Shown: in pieces, positions 33,401 through 42,758 of the stretch | Numbering within the stretch: the first letter of the stretch is position 1 | How the letters are laid out: each line of letters begins with the position of its first letter | Assembly: GCF_016745235.1 (NCBI RefSeq) | Contig: NZ_JAELVM010000001.1 | Location: 943,856 to 1,007,855 of the forward strand | Source: Chryseobacterium endalhagicum | GTDB taxonomy: Bacteria; Bacteroidota; Bacteroidia; Flavobacteriales; Weeksellaceae | Length of the DNA stretch: 64,000 nucleotides | Direction of reading: 5' to 3' | The notes under the pieces: model-generated | What the model was told of the DNA's origin: nothing | The model's database searches: none | Seen by the model: the letters and a program-made list of their open reading frames with translations, nothing else | Position numbers and translations under genes: made by a program

Positions 33401-34417
33401 ATGTCAAATCAACCATTACAGACTTTAGGAGAATTTCTTATTGATAAACAGGAAGATTTTCAGTATTCTACCGGGGAATTTTCCCGTCTTCTGAGTGCAA
33501 TAAGACTGGCTTCAAAAGTGGTAAACAGAGAAGTAAATAAAGCGGGAATTGTAGATATTACGGGGGCTGCAGGGAATCAGAATATTCAGGGAGAAGAGCA
33601 GCAGAAACTTGATGTGATTGCCAATGAGATTTTTATTACAGCTTTGTCTCAGAGAGAGGTGGTTTGTGGTATTGCTTCCGAGGAAAATGATGATTTTATT
33701 GACATCAAATGCGGCGAAAACGGGCACTTAAGCAAATATGTAGTACTGATTGATCCTCTGGACGGATCTTCCAATATTGATGTGAATGTTTCCGTAGGAA
33801 CTATTTTCTCTATTTACAGAAGAGTTACAGAGCCGGGAACTCCGGTTCAGCTGGAAGATTTCCTTCAGAAAGGAATCAACCAGATTGCAGCAGGATACGT
33901 AATCTACGGTTCTTCCACCATGATTGTTTATACAACAGGAAACGGGGTGAACGGGTTTACATTGGATCCTTCATTAGGAACCTACTATCTTTCCCACCCG
34001 AATATGACATTTCCTGCCAGCGGAAAAATTTACTCTATTAACGAAGGAAACTACATCAAATTCCCTCAGGGAGTTAAAAACTACCTGAAATACTGTCAGA
34101 TGGAAGAAGGCGACCGTCCTTATACTTCAAGATATATCGGTTCTTTAGTAGCGGATTTCCATAGAAATATGCTGAAAGGAGGTATTTATATTTATCCTTC
34201 CTATTCACAGGCTCCGAACGGAAAACTGAGACTGCTTTACGAATGTAATCCTATGGCGTTCCTTGCTGAGCAGGCCGGAGGTAAAGCTACAGACGGGTTC
34301 AGAAGAATTCTTGAAGTAGAGCCTACCGAGCTTCACCAGAGAATTCCGTTTTTCTGCGGAAGTATCAACATGGTAGAAAAAGCGGAGGAATTTATGCGCA
34401 TCGACAGTGTAAAGTAA
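33401..34417 (+). CDS. fbp: Fructose-1,6-bisphosphatase, class I
   Basis: A 338-residue protein of usual class I length with the metal/phosphate motif [28 protein letters not shown] upstream, the active-site stretch [20 protein letters not shown], and [15 protein letters not shown]. It removes phosphate from C1 of fructose-1,6-bisphosphate in gluconeogenesis, in the cytoplasm. Its stop overlaps the menC start by one base (TAATGA). Confidence 0.95.
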   Translation: MSNQPLQTLGEFLIDKQEDFQYSTGEFSRLLSAIRLASKVVNREVNKAGIVDITGAAGNQNIQGEEQQKLDVIANEIFITALSQREVVCGIASEENDDFIDIKCGENGHLSKYVVLIDPLDGSSNIDVNVSVGTIFSIYRRVTEPGTPVQLEDFLQKGINQIAAGYVIYGSSTMIVYTTGNGVNGFTLDPSLGTYYLSHPNMTFPASGKIYSINEGNYIKFPQGVKNYLKYCQMEEGDRPYTSRYIGSLVADFHRNMLKGGIYIYPSYSQAPNGKLRLLYECNPMAFLAEQAGGKATDGFRRILEVEPTELHQRIPFFCGSINMVEKAEEFMRIDSVK

Positions 34418-35424
34418 TGAAAGCAAAATATTCCAGATATTTATTAGAATTCAAACGCCCGAGTGGAACATCTCGCGGCGTTTTGAATGAAAAAGAGACC
34501 TTTATTCTCGAAATAGAAGAACAGGGCCGAAAAGGGATCGGCGAATGCGCTGTTTTCAGAGGTCTGAGCTTTGACGATCGTCCGGATTATGAAGAAAAGC
34601 TGAAATGGCTCTGTGAAAATATTGATCTGGACTTCTCTTATTTAAAAGAAGAATTGAAAGATTTTCCATCCATATGGTTTGGTTATGAGCAGGCGCTCCT
34701 GAATCTTAAAAATGGGGCTGATCTTTATTTTCCAAGCGAATTTACCGAAGGAAAATCTGCTATTATGATCAATGGACTCATCTGGATGGGCGATATTCAT
34801 TATATGGAAGAGCAGATCCGGGAAAAGCTTGAACAGGGATTTCACTGCATCAAACTGAAGATTGGTGTTAACTGGGAATCCGAACACAAAATTCTCCAGA
34901 AATTAAGAGAAAAATTCTCAAAAGAAGCCTTGGAACTTCGTGTGGATGCCAATGGCGGATTCAGCAGGGAAGAGGCGGAACTTGTCTTACAGCAGCTGGC
35001 AGAACTTCATATTCATTCCATTGAACAGCCAGTAAAAGCTGGAAATTGGGCTGATATGGAGGCATTGTGCGCTGGAACACCTACACCAATTGCTTTGGAT
35101 GAAGAGTTGATCGGAATTACAGATCCTGTTGAGAAAAAGAAACTTTTAGAAACTATTAAGCCTCAGTATATTATTTTAAAACCAGCATTGGTTGGCGGTT
35201 TTGCAGGTTCAGATGAATGGATTTCGCTGGCAGAGGAACAGAATATCGGATGGTGGATCACTTCTGCACTGGAAAGCAATATCGGTCTGAATGCCATTGC
35301 TCAGTATACCTACACAAAAAAAAGTCCGATGCCGCAGGGTTTGGGCACCGGATCTTTATTTGTAAATAATTTCGAATCCAGTTTAGAACTGAAGAATGAA
35401 ATGCTCTGGTTTAAAACCTCGTAA
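34417..35424 (+). CDS. menC: o-Succinylbenzoate synthase
   Basis: A 335-residue enolase-superfamily enzyme: KxK motif CIKLKIGVNW, metal ligands in RVDANGGFS, SIEQPV and ALDEE, and second-face Lys in ILKPALVGG. It dehydrates SHCHC to o-succinylbenzoate in menaquinone synthesis. The superfamily also has dipeptide epimerases, but GLGTGSLFVNNF and overall layout favour MenC. Menaquinone is the expected quinone in Flavobacteriia and a menF-like gene is at 62849. Translationally coupled to fbp. Confidence 0.9.
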   Translation: MKAKYSRYLLEFKRPSGTSRGVLNEKETFILEIEEQGRKGIGECAVFRGLSFDDRPDYEEKLKWLCENIDLDFSYLKEELKDFPSIWFGYEQALLNLKNGADLYFPSEFTEGKSAIMINGLIWMGDIHYMEEQIREKLEQGFHCIKLKIGVNWESEHKILQKLREKFSKEALELRVDANGGFSREEAELVLQQLAELHIHSIEQPVKAGNWADMEALCAGTPTPIALDEELIGITDPVEKKKLLETIKPQYIILKPALVGGFAGSDEWISLAEEQNIGWWITSALESNIGLNAIAQYTYTKKSPMPQGLGTGSLFVNNFESSLELKNEMLWFKTS

Positions 35425-35433
35425 GAAGATCAA

Positions 35434-35586
35434 TTAAATTTCAGGGCAGACAGGGTTGTTCATATGCTCATCATCCCATGATCTGCAGCATCTTTTTCTA
35501 GGATCCCAGCTGTTGCAGCCAATAGGGATGATACCTCCTTTGATCACTCTTAACTCTGCTTTTTTAAGTTTTTTCATGTTTTTCAT
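35434..35586 (-). CDS. Double-glycine leader peptide, cysteine-containing (bacteriocin-like precursor)
   Basis: About 50 residues from the ATG at 35584-35586: leader MKNMKKLKKAELRVIKGG ending in a GG cleavage site, then a 32-residue core IIPIGCNSWDPRKRCC... with four cysteines. The leader matches the MKxLKKLxxxELxxIxGG pattern of small bacteriocin-like proteins found repeatedly in Chryseobacterium. A longer frame from 35643 adds 19 residues and hides the leader, so it is rejected. No C39 peptidase-transporter or modification enzyme lies nearby, so the product could be exported by a system elsewhere. Convergent with menC, 9 bases apart. Confidence 0.7.
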   Translation of the reverse strand: MKNMKKLKKAELRVIKGGIIPIGCNSWDPRKRCCRSWDDEHMNNPVCPEI

Positions 35587-36035
35587 AATAAGTTTTAGTT
35601 TGATTGGTACAGTAAATATCAATCTCTTTTTTTTATTATGCAAGGATTTAACTTAAATTAACAAATTTCACCTTCAAAGGATTTATGCTTTAATGTAATA
35701 AAAATTCTTTTTAGTGAAAAAGATTGTGAAAGATTTAAAATAAAATCATCCTCCAAATGAATTTCTGGAAGATATCTCAAGGTCGCTAATCAATTTAAAG
35801 TAGTCTTATGGTCGGATAGTTTTTCTTTTAAATGGTTAATACTCTGAATTAAATTACATCTTTTACAAAAATTGCTTTCTTAATATAATCCAATATATTA
35901 GAAAACTTGTTTTTAATTCTTTTCATGATAATGGTATTTCTCTGTTTAATGAAAATTGCAATCTCCATGCCAACTTAAACAGCAGTTTAAAGTTTAACAT
36001 ATGATTAATCTCATGGCGTTTTTTTTAATATAGTG
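35587..36035. other. Gene-poor AT-rich spacer
   Basis: About 450 bases between the GG-leader peptide gene and the DUF900 hydrolase gene, both on the minus strand. The only open frame I noted is a 25-39 codon minus-strand frame ending at 35849 (a later ATG at 35926 reads MKRIKNKFSNILDYIKKA); it has no good promoter or family match and is not called. The spacer must hold the GG-peptide promoter, but no clear TAnnTTTG was found. Confidence 0.4.
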
Positions 36036-37166
36036 TTAAGAAATAATAGTAAAAGTATATTCGTTATTCTTAGATCTGCCTGTTATTAAGTTCTTATCCA
36101 CCCCATACAAATTCTGGAAAATATCCTTTTGTACCATGGAGCTGGAAAGGTATCCCCAATGATTTCCCACTTCATATTTAAAGCTGTTCAGAACATCATC
36201 TTCCGCAAGAGTACAATCAATCACAGACACAATATCTTTGAACTTTTCAATGTCACCGGGCCCGTTTTTCCCTAATCTCGGCGTGAGGATATTTTTGGTG
36301 AATTGTGAAATGCCCAGAATGGTATCTTTTCTGTTTAAATAAATAGAAACCCGGTTGGCCAGCAACGGAAGCTTATTGAATGAATCTTCCGAATCCTCAA
36401 ATACCTTGTACGTGACATCTGCATTTAAAAGCAGCACCTGGTCAATGACCCGCAGGATGTTTTCTCTTTTAAGACTGTAGAGCATACTTTGAAGAACCCG
36501 GTTTCCCATAGAATGCGCCATCAGATGTATTCTCTGGTTGCAGGGAGCGAGATCGCGGTTTGAAAAAATATCCTTTAAAAACTGGGTGTAAAAATAAAAC
36601 AGGCGCATCAGCGATGATCCGGAATTGATACTGGAAGCCTTATCATCGAAATAGGTAAGAGGAACAATACTGCTGGAGGCCGGCCAGCTTACAAAAAGGA
36701 TATGTTCAACGGGCGAGGCCGGATTATCAATAAACAGTTTCTTAAGGTCAATGATTGCTTTTAATTCATCGTCAAAATCATAGGCATAACCGTGGATAAA
36801 GATCAGAACATCACTTCTGTCTTTGGTAGAAGACATATTTTTATAAAGTTCATAGAAAAGTCTCTGGGTACCGCCGAGGTTGTTTGCGGTCAGTGTTGAT
36901 GTTTTAATTCCCTTTTCACTTTGAAGAACTTCCAGAACGTCTTCATAGCCCTGTTTTTCGGGTTCGGAGAATAATTTATAGTTTAAAATATTGCGGTTGG
37001 TGTAATCTTTCTTCTTTTTGGCTGCCGCAGCAGGCTCTTTGTAAGTGTCAAAATCACATTTTGCGATCCGGAAATTGGGAATAGAGTATTCATCATTGGA
37101 AAATGAATCTGCTTTTTCGCCCTTATGGCGGACGATCTTACGATTGCTTAGGATATAAACAGCCAT
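36036..37166 (-). CDS. DUF900-type alpha/beta hydrolase
   Basis: A 376-residue protein whose core has DVLIFIHGYAYDFDDEL, HILFVSWPASS and the nucleophile elbow LMAHSMGNRVLQ, as in DUF900 hydrolases. A late GNHWGYLSSS could hold the His. No signal peptide. Function of the family is unknown; fungal and bacterial members are lipase-like. Divergent from glnS. Confidence 0.8.
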   Translation of the reverse strand: MAVYILSNRKIVRHKGEKADSFSNDEYSIPNFRIAKCDFDTYKEPAAAAKKKKDYTNRNILNYKLFSEPEKQGYEDVLEVLQSEKGIKTSTLTANNLGGTQRLFYELYKNMSSTKDRSDVLIFIHGYAYDFDDELKAIIDLKKLFIDNPASPVEHILFVSWPASSSIVPLTYFDDKASSINSGSSLMRLFYFYTQFLKDIFSNRDLAPCNQRIHLMAHSMGNRVLQSMLYSLKRENILRVIDQVLLLNADVTYKVFEDSEDSFNKLPLLANRVSIYLNRKDTILGISQFTKNILTPRLGKNGPGDIEKFKDIVSVIDCTLAEDDVLNSFKYEVGNHWGYLSSSMVQKDIFQNLYGVDKNLITGRSKNNEYTFTIIS

Positions 37167-37276
37167 AGACGGTAATTTTGGAGATGGTACTTAGTTTTAT
37201 CTAAATTAATGAAAAATATTGAATTAACATCATTTCAGCTCTTCAATTATCATTTCCGTAAGCCCCAAATTTTCCG

Positions 37277-37284
37277 TAACTTTG
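37277..37284 (+). promoter_or_regulatory. -7 box of glnS
   Basis: TAACTTTG fits TAnnTTTG and lies 35 bases before the ATG at 37320. Its position excludes the longer frame start at 37209. Confidence 0.55.
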
Positions 37285-37319
37285 TGCAACTTTTTTTGTA
37301 CAAAACAAAAGCTAATTTA

Positions 37320-38993
37320 ATGGAAGAAGAAAAAAAATCACTCAATTTTATTGAGCAAATTATTGAAGATGATATGGCAAACGGTCTGAAAAAAGATCAG
37401 ATCCGTTTCCGTTTTCCCCCTGAACCGAATGGATATCTGCATATTGGCCACACAAAAGCCATCTGCATCAACTTTGGTCTGGGTGAAAAATACAACGCTC
37501 CTGTAAACCTTCGTTTCGACGATACGAACCCTGAAAAAGAAGAACAGGAATTCGTAGATTCTATCAAGAAAGACGTTGAATGGTTAGGTTTCAAATGGGA
37601 CAAAGAGCTGTATGCATCTGACTACTTCCAGCAGCTTTACGAATGGGCCGTACAGATGATCAAAGAAGGAAAAGCTTATGTAGATGAGCAGCCGTCTGAA
37701 GTGATCACAGAGCAGAGAAAAAATCCTGCAGAACCGGGAATAGAGTCACCGTACAGAAACCGTCCGGTAGAAGAATCTCTTGACCTGTTCGAAAGAATGA
37801 AGAATGGTGAATTTGAAGAAGGGGCTATGTCTCTTCGTGCTCAGATCGATATGGTTTCCCCGAATATGAATTTGCGTGACCCTGTGATGTACAGAATCCT
37901 TAAAAGACCTCACCACAGAACAGGTACTGCATGGAAAATTTATCCGATGTACGATTGGGCACATGGAGAATCCGATTATCTGGAACAAGTGTCACACTCA
38001 TTATGTTCATTGGAATTTGAAAACCACAGACCACTTTATAACTGGTATCTGGAGCAGGTTTACGACGAATCCAAAGTAGCGCCTAAGCAGAGAGAATTTG
38101 CCAGAATGAACGTTTCTTATATGATCACTTCCAAAAGAAAGCTTCAGAGACTTGTTGCTGAAAAAGCGGTAACAGGCTGGGATGATCCGAGAATGCCTAC
38201 TATTTCCGGAATGAGAAGAAAAGGTTTCACACCGGCTTCCATCAAGAACTTTATTGAGAAAGTAGGGGTGGCGAAAAGAGAGAACCTTATCGAGATCCAG
38301 CTGCTTGATTTCTGTGTACGTGAAGACCTGAACAAAGTGGCAAAACGTGTGATGGCTGTTGTAGATCCGGTAAAACTTGTCATTGAAAATTATCCTGAAG
38401 GTAAGGAAGAGTGGCTTGAAACGGAAAACAACCCGGAACAGGAAAATGCGGGAACAAGAGAAGTTCCTTTCTCCAGAGAATTATATATTGAAAGAGAAGA
38501 TTTCAAAGAAGAGGCTAATAATAAGTTCTTCAGACTTAAATTAGGCGGAGAAGTCCGTTTAAAATCTGCTTATATCATTAAAGCGGAAAGAGTAGAGAAG
38601 GACGAAAACGGTGAGATCACTACGATCTATGCCAGCTACGATGAAAAGAGCAAGTCCGGAAGCGGAACCGAGGAAAGCTTAAGAAAAGTAAAAGGTACGC
38701 TGCATTGGGTATCTGCTGCTCATGCAATCCCGGTAGATGTAAGAATCTATGAAAAGCTTTTCACTGTAGAGCAGCCTGATGCTGAGAAAGATGTGGATTT
38801 CTTAAACTTCATCAATCCGGAATCTGTAACGACTATCAAAGCATTTGCTGAACCTGCCCTGAAAGATGTGGCAGTAGGAGAGCCGCTTCAGTTCCAGAGA
38901 ATAGGCTACTTTACGAAAGATCAGGATTCTACGGATTCCAATCTGGTATTCAATCGCACTGTAACGTTGAAAGATTCTTTCAAACCGGAATAA
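37320..38993 (+). CDS. glnS: Glutamine--tRNA ligase
   Basis: 557 residues from the ATG at 37320 (MEEEKKSLNFIEQIIEDD), close to the E. coli length. Class I synthetase motifs are RFPPEPNGYLHIGHTKA (HIGH at 41-44), PMYDWAHGESDYLEQVSHSL and the KMSKS variant MITSKRKLQ. The C-terminal anticodon-binding beta barrels follow. It charges tRNA-Gln with glutamine. I set the start downstream of the in-frame ATG at 37209 because the promoter box lies between. Confidence 0.95.
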   Translation: MEEEKKSLNFIEQIIEDDMANGLKKDQIRFRFPPEPNGYLHIGHTKAICINFGLGEKYNAPVNLRFDDTNPEKEEQEFVDSIKKDVEWLGFKWDKELYASDYFQQLYEWAVQMIKEGKAYVDEQPSEVITEQRKNPAEPGIESPYRNRPVEESLDLFERMKNGEFEEGAMSLRAQIDMVSPNMNLRDPVMYRILKRPHHRTGTAWKIYPMYDWAHGESDYLEQVSHSLCSLEFENHRPLYNWYLEQVYDESKVAPKQREFARMNVSYMITSKRKLQRLVAEKAVTGWDDPRMPTISGMRRKGFTPASIKNFIEKVGVAKRENLIEIQLLDFCVREDLNKVAKRVMAVVDPVKLVIENYPEGKEEWLETENNPEQENAGTREVPFSRELYIEREDFKEEANNKFFRLKLGGEVRLKSAYIIKAERVEKDENGEITTIYASYDEKSKSGSGTEESLRKVKGTLHWVSAAHAIPVDVRIYEKLFTVEQPDAEKDVDFLNFINPESVTTIKAFAEPALKDVAVGEPLQFQRIGYFTKDQDSTDSNLVFNRTVTLKDSFKPE

Positions 38994-39016
38994 TCTTGAA
39001 ACATGATCCATATAGG

Positions 39017-39046
39017 AGCAGGGCTTTTTATAAGTCCTGCTTTTTT
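39017..39046 (+). terminator. Intrinsic terminator of glnS
   Basis: Stem AGCAGGGCTT / AAGTCCTGCT (one G-T pair) with loop TTTAT-like and a T-run, 23 bases after the glnS stop. Confidence 0.8.
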
Positions 39047-39165
39047 ATTTTACAATCAAATGAAAATTGACCGGATTAATTCCCTTTCAAGGGTTATATT
39101 CCGGTCTCTATTAAAATGATTGATAAAAAAAGTTCCTTTTAAAGGGGCTTCTGAGCCAATTTGTC

Positions 39166-39173
39166 TAATTTTG
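39166..39173 (+). promoter_or_regulatory. -7 box of the MFS transporter gene
   Basis: TAATTTTG matches the -7 consensus 35 bases before the GTG at 39209, so the longer frame starting at 39161 cannot be the real start. Confidence 0.5.
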
Positions 39174-39208
39174 TACTTTACTCACTTTCTCCCAAAAAAA
39201 TAATTATT

Positions 39209-40432
39209 GTGAAACTTATTAGCGTATATACGGGTTCTTTTAAAGGACTCTCAGAAGAGAGCTGGATGTTGGCGTTGGTTATGCTGATTAACCGTGCGGG
39301 TTCTATGGTGCTCCCTTTTTTGGGTGTATACATGACGGCCCACCTTCATTTCAGTATTGAAAACTCAGGAATTGTTTTGAGCTTTTTTGGTATTGGGTCT
39401 GTATTGGGCTCATGGCTGGGAGGACTGATCACAGATAAAATCGGAGAATACCGTGTCCAGAGTCTGAGTCTGCTGCTGAGCGTACCGTTATTTTGTCTGA
39501 TTCCGCTTTTTAAAACAGAGGTGGGACTGGCTGCAATTATCCTGATTCAGAGTATTGTGAGTGAAACCTTCCGTCCTGCCAACTCTGTGGCGATCACTAA
39601 ATATGCAAGACCTGAAAATATCACCAGAGCTTTTTCATTAAACAGAATGGCGGTGAACCTGGGATTTTCCATAGGTCCGGCATTGGGAGGAATCTTATCT
39701 GCTATTTCGTATGAATTCTTGTTTTTCTCGAATGCTCTGGCTGCCTTGTTGGCGGGATTAATGTACATCCGGTTTTTCAGAAAAAGAAATAAGCTGGCTA
39801 CCTTGAAATCAAGGAAAACAAAAGAAGCAGCTCCGGTAAAAAAGGAAAATTCGCCTTACCGTGACGGAAAATTTCTTATCTACAGTTTCATTTGTATGCT
39901 GTTCGCGATATGCTTTTTCCAGCTATTCAGCACACTGACCATCTTTTATAAGGATACAGCGCATTTAAGCCAGCAGAGTATCGGTTATATCCTTGGCTAC
40001 AGCGGCTTCCTGATTGTTTTGCTGGAGATGGGTTTTGTACAGATTGCAGAAAAATATTTCAATCTGGCATTTACGCTCTTCATTGGAACTTTATTATGCG
40101 GCGTTTCTTACGCTATGCTCGCATTTGATTATTCCATCCTTACGCTTGTGGTTTCTATGACCCTGCTGTGCATCGGTGAGATCTGGACTCTTCCGTTTAT
40201 GTCAACTATAACTGCCCTGCGTTCGGGAGAAAACAATAAAGGTGCCTATATGGGACTGAACGGGATCGCCATTGCCATTGCCTTTATCATTACTCCTTAT
40301 GTAGGAACTATGACGGCAGATAAGCTAGGCTTCAATACGCTTTGGATAGGAACCGGGCTTCTGGCGATAGGTATTGCCGCCGGGTTTTATTTTGTGATTC
40401 CGTGGATGCTTAAGAAGAAAGCGGGAGAGTAG
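39209..40432 (+). CDS. Major facilitator superfamily transporter
   Basis: About 407 residues from a GTG start (VKLISVYTGSFKGLSEESW), chosen because the promoter box lies upstream. About twelve hydrophobic spans are visible, with a typical MFS loop 2-3 segment (GSWLGGLITDKIGEYRVQS) and a basic central loop (FFRKRNKLATLKSRKTKE). The type resembles drug/metabolite exporters of the MdtH/YceL group. The substrate is unknown. Confidence 0.88.
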   Translation: MKLISVYTGSFKGLSEESWMLALVMLINRAGSMVLPFLGVYMTAHLHFSIENSGIVLSFFGIGSVLGSWLGGLITDKIGEYRVQSLSLLLSVPLFCLIPLFKTEVGLAAIILIQSIVSETFRPANSVAITKYARPENITRAFSLNRMAVNLGFSIGPALGGILSAISYEFLFFSNALAALLAGLMYIRFFRKRNKLATLKSRKTKEAAPVKKENSPYRDGKFLIYSFICMLFAICFFQLFSTLTIFYKDTAHLSQQSIGYILGYSGFLIVLLEMGFVQIAEKYFNLAFTLFIGTLLCGVSYAMLAFDYSILTLVVSMTLLCIGEIWTLPFMSTITALRSGENNKGAYMGLNGIAIAIAFIITPYVGTMTADKLGFNTLWIGTGLLAIGIAAGFYFVIPWMLKKKAGE

Positions 40433-40841
40433 AGGATGAGGGGTTTTTGAGTTGGAGAGTTTGAGAGTTTTAGGGGTTTTGGATGGAAGAGGGAAGCTTG
40501 AAGATGGAGGTTATTGAAGTCTGTAAAACTTCTTTTCTGAAACCAGGTACCATATCTGACATCTCATATCTGAATCCAGTATCTAAATCTGCTCAATCTG
40601 CGCGATGAAAAAATCTCCCGCAGATTGAGCAGATCAAGCGGATCTTTATAATGAAGCTAGAATTTTCCGGACAAATATTTTCAATCAATTTTATCGGAGA
40701 TAAAATCCTTGCGCCTTAAAACGTATTATTTTAAGATTATCTTGCGCCTTCGCGATGTTCCAACTTTAACGTTAAATATAACCGTCTAAGCGGCAGAATA
40801 TTCAGTCTGAAATCTGACGTCTGCTATCTGAAATCTAAATT
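40433..40841. repeat. Intergenic mosaic of short repeats
   Basis: No gene in about 400 bases. It contains GAGTTTGAGAGTTTTAGGGG-type purine runs, ATATCTGACATCTCATATCTG words (echoed by TGCTATCTGAAATCTAAATTC at its end), a perfect 12-bp hairpin GCTCAATCTGCG / CGCAGATTGAGC (40591-40602, 40619-40630), and two CTTGCGCCTT words near 40710-40755. Confidence 0.6.
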
Positions 40842-41807
40842 CTAAATTCCAGCAACAATATTCCTCACAATCATCTCCGCATGAATACGCGAGTTTTCTA
40901 TAAACCACAGATGTGTATCCTTTCCGCCACAAACGACTCCGGCCAGATACAGATTCGGGACATTCGTTTCCATGGTTTCAGGATGATAAAGCGGATTCAG
41001 ACAGTCGCCTTGCAGTTCTATTCCGGAATTTCTTAAAAACCCGAAGTCCGGAAGATAGCCGGTCAGTGCGAGTACAAAATCATTTTCAATCTCAACAGAC
41101 TGTCCGTTTTCGTCTTTAAAAATAACGGTATTTTCCGTGATTTCTGCAATTTCAGAATTGAAATAAGCTTTAATGCTTCCTTCTGCAATTCTGTTCTCAA
41201 TATCCGGTTTTACCCAGTATTTCACACTTTTTGAAATTTCAGAGTGGCGGATGATCATCGTTACATCAGCTCCTTTTCTGTACGTTTCAAGGGCTGCATC
41301 CACGGCTGAATTGCTTGAACCTACCACCACAACTTTCTGCTTTGCATAAGGATAAGGTTCTGTATAATAATGTTTTACTTTTGGAAGGTCTTCTCCCGGA
41401 ATGTTCATCAGGTTGGGGATGTCGTAGAATCCGGTGGAAATCACAACATTTTTAGCTTTATAGGTTGATTTTGAAGTTTCAATATCAAAAATATCTCCTG
41501 TTTTAGAAACTTTCAGCACTTTTTCATAGAGATTGATATTAATTTCCCTTTGTCTTGCAATTCCCTGATAATATTCCAGAGCTTCCTGACGTCCGGGCTT
41601 AGGAGCGGTGGAGATAAAAGGAATGCCATCTATCTCAAGCTTTTCTGCGGTAGAGAAAAAGCGCATATATAAAGGATAATGATATAAAGAATTGACAATA
41701 GTTCCTTTTTCTATGATCAGATAAGTCAGATTATTTTTTTTAGCTTCAAGAGCACAATTAAGACCGATAGGCCCGCCTCCGATAATAAGGATGTCTAAAA
41801 TTTCCAT
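40842..41807 (-). CDS. ypdA: YpdA-type FAD/NADPH oxidoreductase (putative bacillithiol disulfide reductase)
   Basis: A 321-residue flavoprotein with N-terminal FAD motif IIGGGPIGLNCALEA, NADPH motif VVVGSSNSAVDAALE and C-terminal FAD contact NLYLAGVVCGG. It resembles thioredoxin reductase but lacks the CxxC redox pair, which is the mark of YpdA. In Firmicutes YpdA reduces bacillithiol disulfide; Bacteroidota also make bacillithiol, so the same role is likely. The ATG follows the -7 box by only 4 bases. Confidence 0.82.
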   Translation of the reverse strand: MEILDILIIGGGPIGLNCALEAKKNNLTYLIIEKGTIVNSLYHYPLYMRFFSTAEKLEIDGIPFISTAPKPGRQEALEYYQGIARQREININLYEKVLKVSKTGDIFDIETSKSTYKAKNVVISTGFYDIPNLMNIPGEDLPKVKHYYTEPYPYAKQKVVVVGSSNSAVDAALETYRKGADVTMIIRHSEISKSVKYWVKPDIENRIAEGSIKAYFNSEIAEITENTVIFKDENGQSVEIENDFVLALTGYLPDFGFLRNSGIELQGDCLNPLYHPETMETNVPNLYLAGVVCGGKDTHLWFIENSRIHAEMIVRNIVAGI

Positions 41808-41811
41808 AGCA

Positions 41812-41819
41812 CAAATTTA
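41812..41819 (-). promoter_or_regulatory. -7 box immediately before ypdA
   Basis: Minus strand TAAATTTG ends 4 bases before the ATG (41807), so the transcript would begin at or next to the start codon. No -33 TTG at standard spacing. Confidence 0.4.
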
Positions 41820-41924
41820 CTTAAAACCACGGTATTAAGCATAAAGCGGCCAACAGAATTGATCTATTGAAACGATGGTATTGGCACCAGTTTTGGTGTT
41901 TCCTTGGCATTAAAAAATTGAAAA

Positions 41925-42569
41925 ATGAAAAACCTGATCATTCCAATATTGGTATTGTCTTTGTTGACGGCCTGTAAGAAAAATCCTGAAAAACCGGTTC
42001 CCAATGTCATAGATTCCATGGCTCAGGCGAAGGAAAAAAATTTGGAGGCAGCAGAGCAGAAAAAGAAAACGGATGAGGTGGCTGTAAAAAAAGCTAATGA
42101 TGATATTCTGCTGGCTTTAAAAAATAAAGATTACAAAACATTTACATCATTTATCCATCCCGAAAAAGGAATCAGTTTTTCCATGTACGGATTTGTGAAT
42201 CCAAAAGAAGATCTGCATTTTTCCAAAGCTGATTTTGAAAAGAACCAGCCTTTGAAAACAGCATTTACCTGGGGCGCGATGGATGGTTCCGGAGATCCAT
42301 ACAAGACAACGATCAATGATTATCTTGGAAAGTGGGTTTTCTCTAAAGATTTTACAGTATCGCAATACTCATTGAATAAATTCCAGGCTGGTGGAAACTC
42401 ACTGAATAATTTAAAGGAAATATATCCCGGAAAAGATTTCACGGAAAACTATATAAAAGGAACCGGAAAAAACGGTGAAATGGACTGGAAAACTATCCGT
42501 TTTGTCTTTGAGGAATTCCAGGGAAAGCAATATTTGATCGCTGTTGTGAATGATCAATGGACGATTTAA
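41925..42569 (+). CDS. Lipoprotein, unknown function
   Basis: 214 residues starting MKNLIIPILVLSLLTAC|KK with a lipobox and basic residues after Cys. A helical charged region follows (QAKEKNLEAAEQKKKTDEVA), then a globular part with DYKTFTSFIHPEKGISFSMY and a late FVFEEFQGKQYLIAVVNDQW, reminiscent of NTF2-like or DUF4783-type folds, unverified. Divergent from ypdA and followed by a palindromic repeat. Confidence 0.75.
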   Translation: MKNLIIPILVLSLLTACKKNPEKPVPNVIDSMAQAKEKNLEAAEQKKKTDEVAVKKANDDILLALKNKDYKTFTSFIHPEKGISFSMYGFVNPKEDLHFSKADFEKNQPLKTAFTWGAMDGSGDPYKTTINDYLGKWVFSKDFTVSQYSLNKFQAGGNSLNNLKEIYPGKDFTENYIKGTGKNGEMDWKTIRFVFEEFQGKQYLIAVVNDQWTI

Positions 42570-42598
42570 GAAATTAAATCAAGCCAGATTATAATAAG

Positions 42599-42706
42599 AA
42601 TGCTTCGACTCTGCTCAGCATACCCTTTCTCAACTTTACAATAATGTATTAGAGAGGTCATGCTGAGCATAAATTGAAAATTTACGAACGTAGTTCACGA
42701 AGCATT
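42599..42706. repeat. Nested inverted-repeat element (TGCTCAGCAT family), MITE-like
   Basis: Outer arms AATGCTTCG (42599-42607) and CGAAGCATT (42698-42706) enclose inner arms TGCTCAGCAT (42612-42621) and ATGCTGAGCA (42660-42669). A related half-element, GTCATGCTGAGCGGAGCCGA, lies inside the neighbouring glycosyltransferase gene at 43363-43388. Confidence 0.7.
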
Positions 42707-42717
42707 TATTTTATTTC

Positions 42718-42754
42718 ATCCTTGTCAAGATTCTAAATCCTGACAAGGATTTTC
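42718..42754. terminator. Hairpin terminator between lipoprotein and glycosyltransferase genes
   Basis: Perfect 10-bp stem ATCCTTGTCA / TGACAAGGAT with a 13-base loop followed by TTTTC on the plus strand. The two flanking genes converge here. Confidence 0.65.
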
Positions 42755-42758
42755 TAGG

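Noticed and set aside
35849..35926. 25-codon minus-strand frame (MKRIKNKFSNILDYIKKA...)
   Set aside because: Too short, no promoter, no leader motif and no known relative.
37209..37319. Upstream in-frame start of glnS
   Set aside because: The -7 box at 37277-37284 lies inside it and GlnRS proteins normally begin at MEEEKKSLNF.
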